A stretch of 64,000 nt of DNA. Origin: Bin5 sp965116395 (GTDB taxonomy: Bacteria > Chloroflexota > Anaerolineae > Caldilineales > Caldilineaceae). The notes below the pieces were generated by a model. It worked only from the letters and a program-made list of their open reading frames with translations. It did no database searches and had not been told where the DNA came from. This document shows positions 16,951 to 26,134 of this stretch, one piece after another. The stretch covers positions 3,658,001-3,722,000 of the forward strand of contig OZ220684.1 of the NCBI GenBank assembly GCA_965116395.1, written 5' to 3'. Numbering within the stretch: position 1 is the first letter of the stretch; each line of letters begins with the position of its first letter. Position numbers and translations under genes: made by a program.

Positions 16951-17788
16951 GCAGCGCCTTCGATCCCGCTACCTGATTCACCAGGTCTTCATTGTCGGCC
17001 TGACAGTCCTCGCGGCTATCATCATTTTGACGCCGGTCGTCTGGATGGTTAACGCTGCGCTGCGTCCAATCAAAGAGGTGCTTACCTATCCCCCACAGCT
17101 GGATCCCAGTCAACTCACTTTCGAGTACATGGCGTCGTTGATCGAAAATGAACGGTATCGAGGGTATTTCAGAAACAGTGTCATTCTGGCACTGTCAACC
17201 CTCGTTATCACCATCATCCTGGGTCTCCTGGCAGCCTACGGGTTCTCGCGCTTCAATATGGGAGGGGGCCGTATCATGCTGTTGGGCATCATGGCCCTGC
17301 TGATGCTTCCTACCGTGACCCTGATCGTCCCTTATTTCCGACTTGCGCATCTTGTTGGTCTCTATGACTCCCTACTTGGGCTGATCATTGTAAACACCGC
17401 TTTTATCCTGCCGATCAGTATCTGGCTGCTGAAGGGGTACATGGATGCTATTCCGATCGATCTCGAGGAAGCGGCGATGATCGATGGCTGCACTCGTCTG
17501 CAAGCCATGTGGAAGATCCTGGTACCATTGACTGTCCCCGGAATTGTGAGTACGGGCACTTTCGCCTTTATCTTTGCCTGGAACGAGTTTCTCCTTGCGG
17601 TGACGTTAACCGACACGCCGGACGCGCAGCCGCTCACTATCGGCCTGGCCGCATTTTTTGGCCAGTTTGTCAGGGACTGGAATTCGATTATGGCTCTCTC
17701 AACCATAACCAGTCTCCCGCTGATGATCATATTTGTCGTCTTTCAGCGCTGGGTGGTGCAGGGCATGACCAGCGGCGCAGTCAAGTAA
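16934..17788 (+). CDS. ABC sugar transporter permease (MalG/UgpE-like), cassette 1
   Basis: This is the second permease of the cassette, 284 residues from the chosen GTG. It has six membrane segments and the EAA loop IDLEEAAMIDGCTRLQAMWKI followed by LVPLTVPG. The protein ends with the usual AVK-type tail (WVVQGMTSGAVK). GTG 16934 lies eight bases after GAGGGAG; a GTG at 16925 in the same frame is too close to that site. Either start overlaps the preceding permease gene, suggesting translational coupling. A 228-bp gap follows before the peptidase gene, without a clear terminator. Confidence 0.9.
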   Translation: MKQAFRQRLRSRYLIHQVFIVGLTVLAAIIILTPVVWMVNAALRPIKEVLTYPPQLDPSQLTFEYMASLIENERYRGYFRNSVILALSTLVITIILGLLAAYGFSRFNMGGGRIMLLGIMALLMLPTVTLIVPYFRLAHLVGLYDSLLGLIIVNTAFILPISIWLLKGYMDAIPIDLEEAAMIDGCTRLQAMWKILVPLTVPGIVSTGTFAFIFAWNEFLLAVTLTDTPDAQPLTIGLAAFFGQFVRDWNSIMALSTITSLPLMIIFVVFQRWVVQGMTSGAVK

Positions 17789-18016
17789 CCTTCACTTCCG
17801 CCGAAGCGTTCGTCTGGCGGAAAACCCACTTCACGGCGCGTGCACCGTGTCCCCACCACTCTGATCCGAATGTACAACGGCCTAAACACGCTACCTCGGA
17901 CATCGCGGTAAGGAATCCAGATCCAAAGCGCATCCGTCCGCATCTGCGCAAGTGTACCCGGAAGTTCGGATGGGTGTGGTTTTTCATGACGCCTCCTTAG
18001 CATGGAGATAACGACA

Positions 18017-19543
18017 ATGCGCATAGCAATCGCCGGCATCAGCCACGAAGCCCTGAACACTTCCCCGTTACAGACAACAATGGAGCATTTTCAGGTCTGG
18101 CGCGGCCAGGAAATCTTGCAGGGGGAAGGCCCGTTTTCGCCCTACGCAGCGGGGACGGCGGCGGGGTCATCGGTGCGACCGAAATACGCCACGCTTGCCG
18201 AAATGATGGACGACCTGGGCGTTGAACTGGTACCCGTATTGTACGCAGGTGCTCTGGCCCCATCCGGCACCGTGGAACAGGCCACCTACCTCCAGCTGCG
18301 AGACGAGATCGTCGAAGGTATTGAGCAAGCGGGCCAACTCGACGGCATTTGCCTGGTACTGCATGGCGCGCTTCTGGTAGAGAACATCTGGAGCGGCGAG
18401 ACCGATCTGGTGCGTTCGATCAGGGCCGTGGTTGGAAACGAAATCCTGATCTCAGCCAGGTTTGACCTGCATGGCAACCTCACCGAAGAGTTTGCCAACA
18501 AGGCTGATATCTGGACGGTTTATCGTACTGCTCCCCACCGTGACGCGCCACAAACGCTGGAAAGGGCGATGACGCTGCTCGTCCACTGTATTCGAGGCGG
18601 TCATCGCCCGCGACCAGTCTTTGTGCGCGTGCCGATGATATTGCCCGGCGAAAAGGCTACCACTGGCGTTGAGCCGATGAAGTCGCTGCTGGCGCTGGCT
18701 GTCGAGATTGGGCAACAGCCGGGCATCCTCACCGCCGAAATACTGGTCGGCTTTGGCTGGGCGGACGCGCCGTATTCCTCCATCAGCGTCGTGGTTATTG
18801 CCGAGGACGAGCCGCACCTGCCCCATGCACGGCGGCAGGCCAAACGGCTGGCGCAGGCCATGTGGGACCAGCGCCACAACTTCACTTTTGATTCGGAAGC
18901 CGCCGCGTCCGCTGACGAAGCCATCGATCTCGCCCTGGAAGCCGAGGAAAGCTGCGTCTTCATCGCAGATTCCGGGGACAATCCCACCGCGGGCACACCC
19001 GGCGACGCGCCACATTTTCTTGCGCGTCTGATAGCCAAAGACGTCCCTGACGCGATTGTGGCCGGTATTCCCGACAGCGCGGCTGCCCGCATCTGTTTCG
19101 AAGCCGGCGTTGGCGCTACCGTATCGCTCAGTCTGGGTGGCAAGATGGACACGGAGTATGGCGCTCCCTTGGAAGTCACGGGCACTGTGGAACATCTCTG
19201 CCAGGCCGGGCCCGACACCAAGGAGGCCGCCATCGCCACTGTACGCGTGGGCGGCGTGCGTGTATTGGTTGCCGACAGGCGCATGTATTTCTCAACCTTG
19301 AACAACTTTCGCGTGGCCGGAATCGAGCCGCTTGAGCACAAAATCGTCGTTGTGAAACTGGGCTATCTAATGCCGGAGCTACGCGACGCCGCACCGCGCG
19401 AGATCCTGGCACTGACCCCAGGTTATTCTGACTTGGATTTCACCCGGTTACCGTACAGATACATAACACGCCCGATCTTTCCCCTGGACGAAGAGTTCGC
19501 CTGGTCCCCGGTTATCACAAATGTCGCAGGCTATGGCGGCTGA
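18017..19543 (+). CDS. M81-family metallopeptidase (MlrC-like)
   Basis: This 508-residue protein is related to MlrC, the microcystin-degradation peptidase. The start MRIAIAGISHEALN, the central DLHGN zinc-site segment (SARFDLHGNLTEEF) and DSGDNPTAGTPGDAPHF are family hallmarks. It is cytoplasmic by lack of a signal peptide. I chose ATG 18017, with GGAGA eight bases before it, over ATG 18002. Many relatives sit beside sugar or oligopeptide transporters in marine bacteria. Here it is placed between two sugar-type cassettes, so it may process an imported amide or small peptide. That role is inferred from context only. Confidence 0.88.
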   Translation: MRIAIAGISHEALNTSPLQTTMEHFQVWRGQEILQGEGPFSPYAAGTAAGSSVRPKYATLAEMMDDLGVELVPVLYAGALAPSGTVEQATYLQLRDEIVEGIEQAGQLDGICLVLHGALLVENIWSGETDLVRSIRAVVGNEILISARFDLHGNLTEEFANKADIWTVYRTAPHRDAPQTLERAMTLLVHCIRGGHRPRPVFVRVPMILPGEKATTGVEPMKSLLALAVEIGQQPGILTAEILVGFGWADAPYSSISVVVIAEDEPHLPHARRQAKRLAQAMWDQRHNFTFDSEAAASADEAIDLALEAEESCVFIADSGDNPTAGTPGDAPHFLARLIAKDVPDAIVAGIPDSAAARICFEAGVGATVSLSLGGKMDTEYGAPLEVTGTVEHLCQAGPDTKEAAIATVRVGGVRVLVADRRMYFSTLNNFRVAGIEPLEHKIVVVKLGYLMPELRDAAPREILALTPGYSDLDFTRLPYRYITRPIFPLDEEFAWSPVITNVAGYGG

Positions 19544-19643
19544 AGGCGTCAAGTCATGACCAGGTGAGACAGCAACGCGCATACTGGTATCATCAGGACT
19601 GACCGCATGGAGGTCGGTTCGGTGAAAAAGAGGAGAACGTCAC

Positions 19644-20900
19644 ATGGCCGGACCCGGCATGGAACTGGTTGGCGAAGAGGAGATTGAGGAAGTCCTGCAG
19701 GTGTTGCGAGCCGGCTATCTCTATCGGTACGGCATTTCGACCGCAGATGGGGACGACCCGCGCTTTCAGGGCAAAGTTTACCAGTTGGAGCAGGAAATCG
19801 CAGCCATGTCGCAGGTGCGCTACGCGGTGGCGGTAAATTCTGGGACATCTGCGCTGTTGGCGGCGATGGTGGCGCTGGGCATCGGCCCCGGCGATGAGGT
19901 GATCGTCCCTGGCTTTACATTTGTGGCCAGCATCTCCGCCATCGTCTACACCGGCGCCGTGCCGGTCCTGGCAGAGATCGATCGCACTTTCAATCTGGAC
20001 CCGGAGGACGTGAAGGCAAAGATTAGCCCCCGCACCAAGGCGATCATGGCCGTCCACATGATGGGCAATCCGGCCCGTCTGAAGGAACTCAAGGCAGTCG
20101 CGGACGAAAACAATCTGTACCTCATAGAGGACTGTTGCCAGGCATTCGGCGCGGCCTACCGGGGAAGTCCTATAGGCTCCATCGGCCATGTCGGCGCGTT
20201 CAGCTTCAACATCTATAAGACGATCACGTCGGGAGACGGCGGCATGGTTATCACCGACGATGAAGAATTGTACAGGCGGGCGTTTGCGTTTCATGACCAA
20301 GGTCATTCCCCTCTGCGGACCGGCGTGGAGATCGGTAAGCGCCCATTTCTCGGCCTGGATTTTCGCTATACCGAGCTGCAGGCAGCGGTGCTGCTGGCGC
20401 AACTGCGTAAACTGCCAGGTCTGATAGATCTTCTGCAGACCAAGAAGCGCCATTTGAAGGCGGCCCTAGCCGATCTGCCGGGCCTTGCGTTTCGCGAAGT
20501 GCTCGATGCCGAGGAAGAGGTCGCCACTATTCTGACGGTGATCCTGCCGACTGCGGATATAGCGCGAAAGATTGCTGACGACCTGAAGAGTAAAGTGGTG
20601 GCCGAGGCGGGCTGGCACGTCTACAATAATATGGAACACCTGCTGGAACAGCGCATGCCTACGCCGCTGTCCTGTTCGTTCAGTTGCCCCCACTACGCCG
20701 AAAGCGGCGGTGCAATGCAATACCGGGAAGGCATGTTGCCCCGCACTGACGACCTGCTGTCTCGCTCGATCAATATCAGCATCGGCGTGTCCGACGCTGG
20801 CCTTGGCTCAGCCTTTGGCGTCACGATTCACGACGACCTAGACGTTGTCGCGGAGCGGGCAGACACTTTTCGCCGCGTCGCTGCCCGCTATCTTGACTGA
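19644..20900 (+). CDS. DegT/DnrJ/EryC1/StrS-family aminotransferase
   Basis: This PLP-dependent fold-type I sugar aminotransferase has 418 residues. The PLP lysine is near residue 191 in GAFSFNIYKTITSGDGG. Also present are NSGTSALLAAMVALGIGPGD (phosphate-binding region) and LIEDCCQAFGA (Asp that contacts the pyridine ring). Family members transaminate nucleotide-linked ketosugars or free ketosugars such as scyllo-inosose. The start ATG has AGGAG upstream. With MlrC upstream and PhyH downstream in the same direction it may process an imported amino-sugar-like compound. No sugar nucleotide genes are adjacent, so a cell-wall role is less likely. Confidence 0.88.
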   Translation: MAGPGMELVGEEEIEEVLQVLRAGYLYRYGISTADGDDPRFQGKVYQLEQEIAAMSQVRYAVAVNSGTSALLAAMVALGIGPGDEVIVPGFTFVASISAIVYTGAVPVLAEIDRTFNLDPEDVKAKISPRTKAIMAVHMMGNPARLKELKAVADENNLYLIEDCCQAFGAAYRGSPIGSIGHVGAFSFNIYKTITSGDGGMVITDDEELYRRAFAFHDQGHSPLRTGVEIGKRPFLGLDFRYTELQAAVLLAQLRKLPGLIDLLQTKKRHLKAALADLPGLAFREVLDAEEEVATILTVILPTADIARKIADDLKSKVVAEAGWHVYNNMEHLLEQRMPTPLSCSFSCPHYAESGGAMQYREGMLPRTDDLLSRSINISIGVSDAGLGSAFGVTIHDDLDVVAERADTFRRVAARYLD

Positions 20901-20956
20901 TCACCCGTCCATCTGAGGAAGCGAGGGTAGCGGTTTAGCTAGCAGGGAAAATGCTG

Positions 20957-20986
20957 TTGACAGAAAGTTCATCTCCGTAGTATCGT
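20957..20986 (+). promoter_or_regulatory. Candidate sigma-70 promoter before the second PhyH gene
   Basis: A perfect TTGACA (20957-20962) is followed after 18 bp by TATCGT (20981-20986). The start of transcription would be near 20993, leaving about 43 nt of leader including the AAGGGA ribosome site. This suggests PhyH and transporter cassette 2 can be transcribed separately from the genes upstream. Confidence 0.5.
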
Positions 20987-21035
20987 TTTCAGCACAGAAT
21001 ACTTTGTATTTTTGCGATCAAGGAAAGGGAAGACC

Positions 21036-21764
21036 ATGAACGCAGCCATTTCAGAAATCGCCCAGTCCTTCGCCCGCGACGGCTTTGTTGTTGTTCCCAA
21101 ATTGTTCCGCCGCGACGAGGTCAAACTGTTTAAAGAGGGCATTCAAGAGATTCTGAAAGAGGTCAGACAAGAGTCCGAAGGGGAAGACGGTCCCAGAAAG
21201 ATGGTGGATGAAACTGGTGTGTATGTCGGATTGGCCGCGCGCAGCGAAATGTTCCGGCAAGCCGTGCGCGACAGCCGCCTGGTCGACATACTGGAGGCCA
21301 TTCTCGGTCCAAATGTCGAATTCTTGAGCGACAAAGTCGTTTACAAAGACGAGGAAACACATATTGCCAGTCCCTGGCATCAGGACTGGCCGTACTGGGA
21401 AGGCACGCACAAGATTTCCGTATGGGTCGCGCTGGACGACGCCACGCCCGCAAATGGATGTCTCAAGCTACTGCCCGGCTCGCATCTCGGCAGCGTGATT
21501 CACGATGGCGACATGAGCGACGGCGCCGGTTTCGGCCACCGCATTCGGCCCGAGACGATCGATGAAAGCACGTCCGTCACCGCGCCGGTGGAGGCCGGCG
21601 GTGCTGTCTTTTTCCATGACCTGACAATGCACGCGAGTCACCCCAACACTGAGCGCATCGAGCGTTGGACCTGGGTCCCGACCTATCGCGATGCGCAGGC
21701 CGAAGATCCGCCCTATTCATTTGCCGTCGCCAACTACGTGGTGCGCGGCGTCGGCCGGGAGTAA
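21036..21764 (+). CDS. Phytanoyl-CoA dioxygenase (PhyH) family protein
   Basis: This is a second Fe(II)/2-oxoglutarate oxygenase, 242 residues. The iron ligands HQD in SPWHQDWPYWEG and a distal His in the FFHDLTMHASHPN region are visible, with Arg in ERIERWTWVPTY for the cosubstrate. The N-terminus ARDGFVVVPKLFRRDEVK is typical. It is clearly diverged from the PhyH protein at 5044-5814, so the two are not a recent duplication. ATG 21036 follows AAGGGAAG; an upstream in-frame start at 21012 lacks such a site. It sits directly before transporter cassette 2 and probably modifies its substrate. Confidence 0.86.
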   Translation: MNAAISEIAQSFARDGFVVVPKLFRRDEVKLFKEGIQEILKEVRQESEGEDGPRKMVDETGVYVGLAARSEMFRQAVRDSRLVDILEAILGPNVEFLSDKVVYKDEETHIASPWHQDWPYWEGTHKISVWVALDDATPANGCLKLLPGSHLGSVIHDGDMSDGAGFGHRIRPETIDESTSVTAPVEAGGAVFFHDLTMHASHPNTERIERWTWVPTYRDAQAEDPPYSFAVANYVVRGVGRE

Positions 21765-21877
21765 GTTGCGGCGAGCACTCTGCCCAAATGCACCACCTGC
21801 ACTGGCGTTCCTGTATCTCCTGACTTAGAGGCACATTCGATTTTCCCGTTCAGTCTTTCACTTGAAAGGAGCGAAAA

Positions 21878-23230
21878 ATGCGAAGTCTCGATCAGCGCTT
21901 GTCTCGACGGTCATTCCTCAAAGTCGCGGGGGTGGGCGTCACTGCCGTTGCTGCCTCCGCTTGTGCTCCGGCAGCCTCTCCTCAGGCCGGTGGAGATGAG
22001 GCCCCCGCAGCCGAACAGATCGACCTTGACTATTGGTACATTTGGGGTGGCCTGGGCGGTGAGGGTCAGGTAGCCGGCTGCGACCTGTTTACCGAACACA
22101 ACCCCAACATCACGATGCACCCGCTGACCGCCGGCGGTGTCATCCTTGACAAAACGCTGGCCGCATTTGCCGCAGGCGACCCGCCCGATCTTGTGGACCT
22201 GATCCTATGTGCACCCCTTGCTGGGCGCGGGGCACTGGTCGCGGTAGACGACTATATCGAAAGCAGCACAGTTGTCGATCTTGAAAACTACCAGCCCGCC
22301 CACTTGGAGGCGGTTCACTGGGCTGGAGAACGTTGGGGTCTGCCAGCCAATGAGGGGGTGGGGTGGCTAGGCCTGGCCCGAAACCGAAACCTGGTACAGG
22401 AGGCCGGCCTCGATGAGGATGCTCTGCCGGCGGACTTTGAAGAGCTCCACGCCTGGGCCGGGGCTCTCGAAGAGTTCGATGACAACGGCAACGTCCAGAC
22501 ACTCGGCATGGATATCAGGGGCATTCTCACCTATCCCGACTGCTGGAGCGTTGTCATGGGCAAGCGCTACTTCGACGGCGAGACTTTCGAATACAACTTC
22601 GACAGCGAAGAGTTCGCAGAGGCTCTGCAGATCGCGAAGTCCTTCTACGACAGGGTGGGAGCCGAGAAGATTGCTGAATTCAAGGCCGCCCAGGAGGGTC
22701 AGCCGATTCCCAGCCCAGCTGCGGCAGGCAAAGTTGGCCTCTTTTCCGGCGGTTCCTGGACGCCTGGCTCGCTGGCGCTCAACGCCGCAGAGGGTCTGGA
22801 GTTTGGATTCTCTTTTGTCCCTGACGGAGCAGGCGAGGGCAAGATGCCATTCTTCGCCGGCACGCACACGGCCATGATTCTGAACGGCTCAGAAAACGTG
22901 GACGCCGCCTGGCAGTTCCTGGAATTCACTTCCACCGACGAGTATAACCGGCGCGTCTATGACGTTTCCGGTTTTATCATGGGAACGAAGAGCTTTATCG
23001 AGTCACTTGATATGAGCTCCCTCTACCCTGGGCTCGACTTCTACACTAGCGGGCTGTCGGAGGGCACGCGCGTTTGGGGCATTGCCTCGGACCCGAACTG
23101 GTACTTGGCCTGGGACGAGTTTCTGTCCCTGGAGGAAGAGGTAGGCTTCGGCACGACCGACGCCGGCGAGGGCCTGCAAATTCTCCAGGAAAAACTGACC
23201 ACTGAACTCGCAAAAGTGTTGGATGCCTGA
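21878..23230 (+). CDS. ABC transporter substrate-binding lipoprotein, cassette 2
   Basis: This family 1 solute-binding protein has 450 residues. The N-terminus combines a twin-arginine motif (SRRSFLKV) with a lipobox (ASAC near residue 28). Export is thus probably by Tat followed by lipid attachment. The body has typical features such as FEEFTSTDEYNRRVYDV-like C-terminal helices and LAWDEFLSLEEEVGFG. Ribosome site AAAGGAG precedes the ATG. It heads cassette 2. The protein is only distantly similar to the binding protein of cassette 1 (different signal type), so the ligand likely differs. Confidence 0.9.
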   Translation: MRSLDQRLSRRSFLKVAGVGVTAVAASACAPAASPQAGGDEAPAAEQIDLDYWYIWGGLGGEGQVAGCDLFTEHNPNITMHPLTAGGVILDKTLAAFAAGDPPDLVDLILCAPLAGRGALVAVDDYIESSTVVDLENYQPAHLEAVHWAGERWGLPANEGVGWLGLARNRNLVQEAGLDEDALPADFEELHAWAGALEEFDDNGNVQTLGMDIRGILTYPDCWSVVMGKRYFDGETFEYNFDSEEFAEALQIAKSFYDRVGAEKIAEFKAAQEGQPIPSPAAAGKVGLFSGGSWTPGSLALNAAEGLEFGFSFVPDGAGEGKMPFFAGTHTAMILNGSENVDAAWQFLEFTSTDEYNRRVYDVSGFIMGTKSFIESLDMSSLYPGLDFYTSGLSEGTRVWGIASDPNWYLAWDEFLSLEEEVGFGTTDAGEGLQILQEKLTTELAKVLDA

Positions 23231-23268
23231 CAAGTAAGCGTTTTGTCAGCATAAAGGGGGATAGACGA

Positions 23269-24150
23269 TTGACGCCGGGGACCAAGCGATTCCTGACGAT
23301 GTTGGCCTTCATATCGCCTTGGATTGTCGGGTTCCTGGCCTTCTTCGTCTATCCCCTCCTCTTGTCTCTCTATTATAGCTTTACCGAATACAACCTCTTG
23401 CAGCCTCCAAAATGGGTTGGGCTGCGGAACTATTCCAACCTGACCGAGGATACGCATTACATCAACGCCGTCGGTAATACCATCTACTTCGTGGTATTTT
23501 CCGTTCCCCTGGGCGTGCTTACCGCCTTCCTCATCGCTTTCCTGCTCAATCAGCAGTTGCGGCTGCGCGTCCTGCTGCGCATGATCTTCTACATTCCCAT
23601 CGTGGTGCCGATCAGTGCCACCGCGATCCTGTGGATGTGGATTTTCAACTCCAACTGGGGGCTGCTCAACAACCTGCTTGCCCTGGTCGGAATCCAAGGC
23701 CCTTCCTGGTTGGGAAGTCCAACCTGGTCAAAACCTTCCCTCGTCATCATGCAGCTCTGGCTGGTGGGAGGTTCGGTACTCATCTTTCTGGCCGCACTGC
23801 AAGACGTGCCGCGAGCGCTTTACGACGCCGCCAAGGTGGACGGCGCCAACGCATGGCACCGCGTGTGGCATGTCACCATCCCCATGGTGACGCCCGCTAT
23901 CCTGTTCAGCCTGCTGACCGGCCTGATCGCCGCCTTCCAGACCTTCGCCAACGCCTGGATCATGACCGGCGGCGGACCGATACGTTCAACCGAGTTCTAC
24001 GTTCTCTATCTGTATGAAAATGGTTTTCGCTTTTTCCGCATGGGGTACGCATCCGCGATGGCCTGGATTCTTTTCGGCGTCGTGGTCGTCGTGACCGTGA
24101 TCCTGTTCCGGACCTCGGCACGTTGGGTCTATTATGGCGGTGAAGGATAG
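23269..24150 (+). CDS. ABC sugar transporter permease (MalF-like), cassette 2
   Basis: This integral membrane permease of 293 residues has about six helices. The first is FISPWIVGFLAFFVYPLLLS, and the EAA loop reads ALYDAAKVDGANAWHRVWHV. The start is a TTG at 23269 with AGGGGG about nine bases upstream. The first in-frame ATG (23299) would remove part of the N-terminal tail but not the first helix. It follows the binding-protein gene by 38 bp. Confidence 0.9.
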   Translation: MTPGTKRFLTMLAFISPWIVGFLAFFVYPLLLSLYYSFTEYNLLQPPKWVGLRNYSNLTEDTHYINAVGNTIYFVVFSVPLGVLTAFLIAFLLNQQLRLRVLLRMIFYIPIVVPISATAILWMWIFNSNWGLLNNLLALVGIQGPSWLGSPTWSKPSLVIMQLWLVGGSVLIFLAALQDVPRALYDAAKVDGANAWHRVWHVTIPMVTPAILFSLLTGLIAAFQTFANAWIMTGGGPIRSTEFYVLYLYENGFRFFRMGYASAMAWILFGVVVVVTVILFRTSARWVYYGGEG

Positions 24151-24187
24151 AAATGACGAGAGGGAGCGACACTGGTAAGGAGTGACT

Positions 24188-25072
24188 ATGGCGATCTCAG
24201 AGGGGCAGGATACCGGCCTTGTTGCGCAGGGCAGAACACTGCAGGCGGGCGGGAGCGCTTTGGGCAAAGCAGTTGCATATCTTGCCGGTCTGATCGCGGC
24301 GGCCGCGTTTGCGCTGCCCTTCTTCTGGATGGTCTCCACATCTCTCAAAGTACCCGGAGACGTGTTCATTTCGCCGCCGACATGGATCCCCTGGCCGCTC
24401 CAATGGCAGACCTATCCCGAGGCGTGGACTTTCATTCCCTTTTTCAGTTACACTGTCAACACCCTGCAGATCGCCATCCCATCCATCATTGGAGTCCTGT
24501 TCTCCTGTACGCTGACCGCTTATGGATTCGCCCGCATTCGTGCCTGGGGACGCGATGTTCTTTTCTTCATCTGCCTTTCCACGATGATGATCCCGTGGGC
24601 GGTGACGATGGTTCCAGTCTTCGTCATCTTCAAGAATTTGGGCTGGACAGGAACCTACCTGCCGCTCATCGTGCCAAACTTCCTGGGCAGCGCCTTCTAC
24701 ATCTTCTTACTGCGCCAGTTTTTCCTGACCATCCCTATGGAACTGTCCGACGCCGCCAGAGTGGACGGCTGTTCCGAATTCGGCATCTTCGCACGTATCA
24801 TCCTGCCGCTGTCCAAGCCGGTTCTGGCGACAGTGACACTGTTCGAGTTCAATCGAGTTTGGAGTGACTACCTGGCGCCCCTTATATTCCTCACGCGCCA
24901 GGAACACTTCACCATCGCCTTGGGCCTGACCTACTTCCTCGATCGAGACCGCCCGCTTTGGAATCTTGCCATGGCAGGCAATACGATGGCAATACTGCCC
25001 GTTATCATCGTCTTCGTCCTCGCTCAAAGGGCCTTCATCGAAGGCATCACACTCACCGGAATCAAGGGCTGA
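24188..25072 (+). CDS. ABC sugar transporter permease (MalG-like), cassette 2
   Basis: This permease of 294 residues has six predicted helices, with the EAA loop IPMELSDAARVDGCSEFGIF followed by ARIILPLSKP. It ends FIEGITLTGIKG, the standard end of this subfamily. ATG 24188 is preceded by AAGGAG at five bases; a GTG two codons earlier is less likely. No ATPase gene follows, and the next gene is the protein-kinase-like gene. Confidence 0.92.
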   Translation: MAISEGQDTGLVAQGRTLQAGGSALGKAVAYLAGLIAAAAFALPFFWMVSTSLKVPGDVFISPPTWIPWPLQWQTYPEAWTFIPFFSYTVNTLQIAIPSIIGVLFSCTLTAYGFARIRAWGRDVLFFICLSTMMIPWAVTMVPVFVIFKNLGWTGTYLPLIVPNFLGSAFYIFLLRQFFLTIPMELSDAARVDGCSEFGIFARIILPLSKPVLATVTLFEFNRVWSDYLAPLIFLTRQEHFTIALGLTYFLDRDRPLWNLAMAGNTMAILPVIIVFVLAQRAFIEGITLTGIKG

Positions 25073-25152
25073 ACCAAACTTCGGGTTTGTCAAAAAGCGG
25101 GCACTGGCTGAGTCAGCCCGCAGAAATCACGCGGCCTGGGGAGGATGCTCGG

Positions 25153-26007
25153 TTGAAGCATCAGCTACTCAAAATTGAGTCTACTGGTCAGAAACCGGAA
25201 ACTTATCTGAGAGAGATAGGCTCTCTCTTTGCCGTCTTTGACGAACATTCACAGGACTCAGGCAACATATCGTATGGCGTGGAGGTTGACCAGCAGCGCT
25301 TCTTCGTCAAAACCGCGGGCGATCCTTCAGATCCACGCCCCTTTCTGTCTCACAAAGAGAGAGTTGCCCTACTTCGCAATGCGGCCCGCCTGTGGCGTAG
25401 CTGCTCTCATGTCACTCTACCCCAGCAACACAACGTTATCGAGTCGTTGCACGGGCCACTGCTCGTCTATGACTGGGTCGAAGGCGAACTTCTCTACGCT
25501 AACCGGGAAACGCGCTATAAACTTCAATCGGCTTTTCAGCGTTTTCGCAGGCTGCCCATCTCAGAGATTCTGAAGGCGCTCAATCAGGTCTTCGAATTAC
25601 ACTATGCGCTTGCCCAAGTAGGATGGGTAGCGAACGACTTCTATGACGGCTCTCTGATTTATGATTTTGCTTGCCAGGAAATACGTGTCATAGATCTGGA
25701 TGGGTATCGGGAGGGACCTTCTTTAAACGGGATGGGGCGCATGTTTGGTTCGTCTCGATACATGGCCCCCGAAGAGTTTGAGCGAGGGGCTTTAATCGAT
25801 GAGCGAACGACTGTTTTCACGCTGGGGCGCACTGTAGCCAACCTGCTGTCAGACGGTACGCTGGCGCGTTCAGCTTTCCACGGCAGCGACGCGCAATTCG
25901 AGGTTGTAAGCAGGGCTTGTCAAACCTCGCGTGAGCAGCGATTTGCGTCAGTTGCCGATTTCTATACTGCCTGGTTGGAAGCGATCAGTGGGGCGTCTTC
26001 TTGCTGA
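25153..26007 (+). CDS. Protein-kinase-like protein with altered catalytic loop
   Basis: This protein of about 284 residues has a eukaryotic-type kinase fold in outline. There is a lysine strand (QRFFVKTAG), a catalytic-loop equivalent DFYDGSLIYDF, a DFG equivalent IDLDGY, and a clear APE segment (SSRYMAPEEFERGALIDE). The catalytic Asp is present, but the loop Asn is replaced by Ser and HRD is not kept (VANDF). It resembles a family annotated as serine/threonine kinase in Bacillota and Chloroflexota; true kinase activity is uncertain. TTG 25153 with GGGAGG eight bases upstream is the best start I see. It lies 80 bp after the cassette 2 permease and may be co-transcribed, with a possible link to its sensing or regulation. 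Confidence 0.7.
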   Translation: MKHQLLKIESTGQKPETYLREIGSLFAVFDEHSQDSGNISYGVEVDQQRFFVKTAGDPSDPRPFLSHKERVALLRNAARLWRSCSHVTLPQQHNVIESLHGPLLVYDWVEGELLYANRETRYKLQSAFQRFRRLPISEILKALNQVFELHYALAQVGWVANDFYDGSLIYDFACQEIRVIDLDGYREGPSLNGMGRMFGSSRYMAPEEFERGALIDERTTVFTLGRTVANLLSDGTLARSAFHGSDAQFEVVSRACQTSREQRFASVADFYTAWLEAISGASSC

Positions 26008-26105
26008 AGTAATCTGAAGTTAGAGCATCGAAGTGGAAAATCTAATTGGCGCGGCTGGCATTCCTGGAGGTGGGTCCAAAATGTGCCGGCCGCACAGCAA
26101 GTAGA

Positions 26106-26123
26106 CCAGACAAACGAGTCTGG
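26106..26123. terminator. Weak hairpin between convergent genes
   Basis: CCAGAC/GTCTGG form a 6-bp stem with a six-base loop, just past the stop of the minus-strand permease and after the kinase-like gene. No U-run follows on either strand, so terminator function is doubtful. Confidence 0.25.
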
Positions 26124-26134
26124 ACCAAAGTGTG

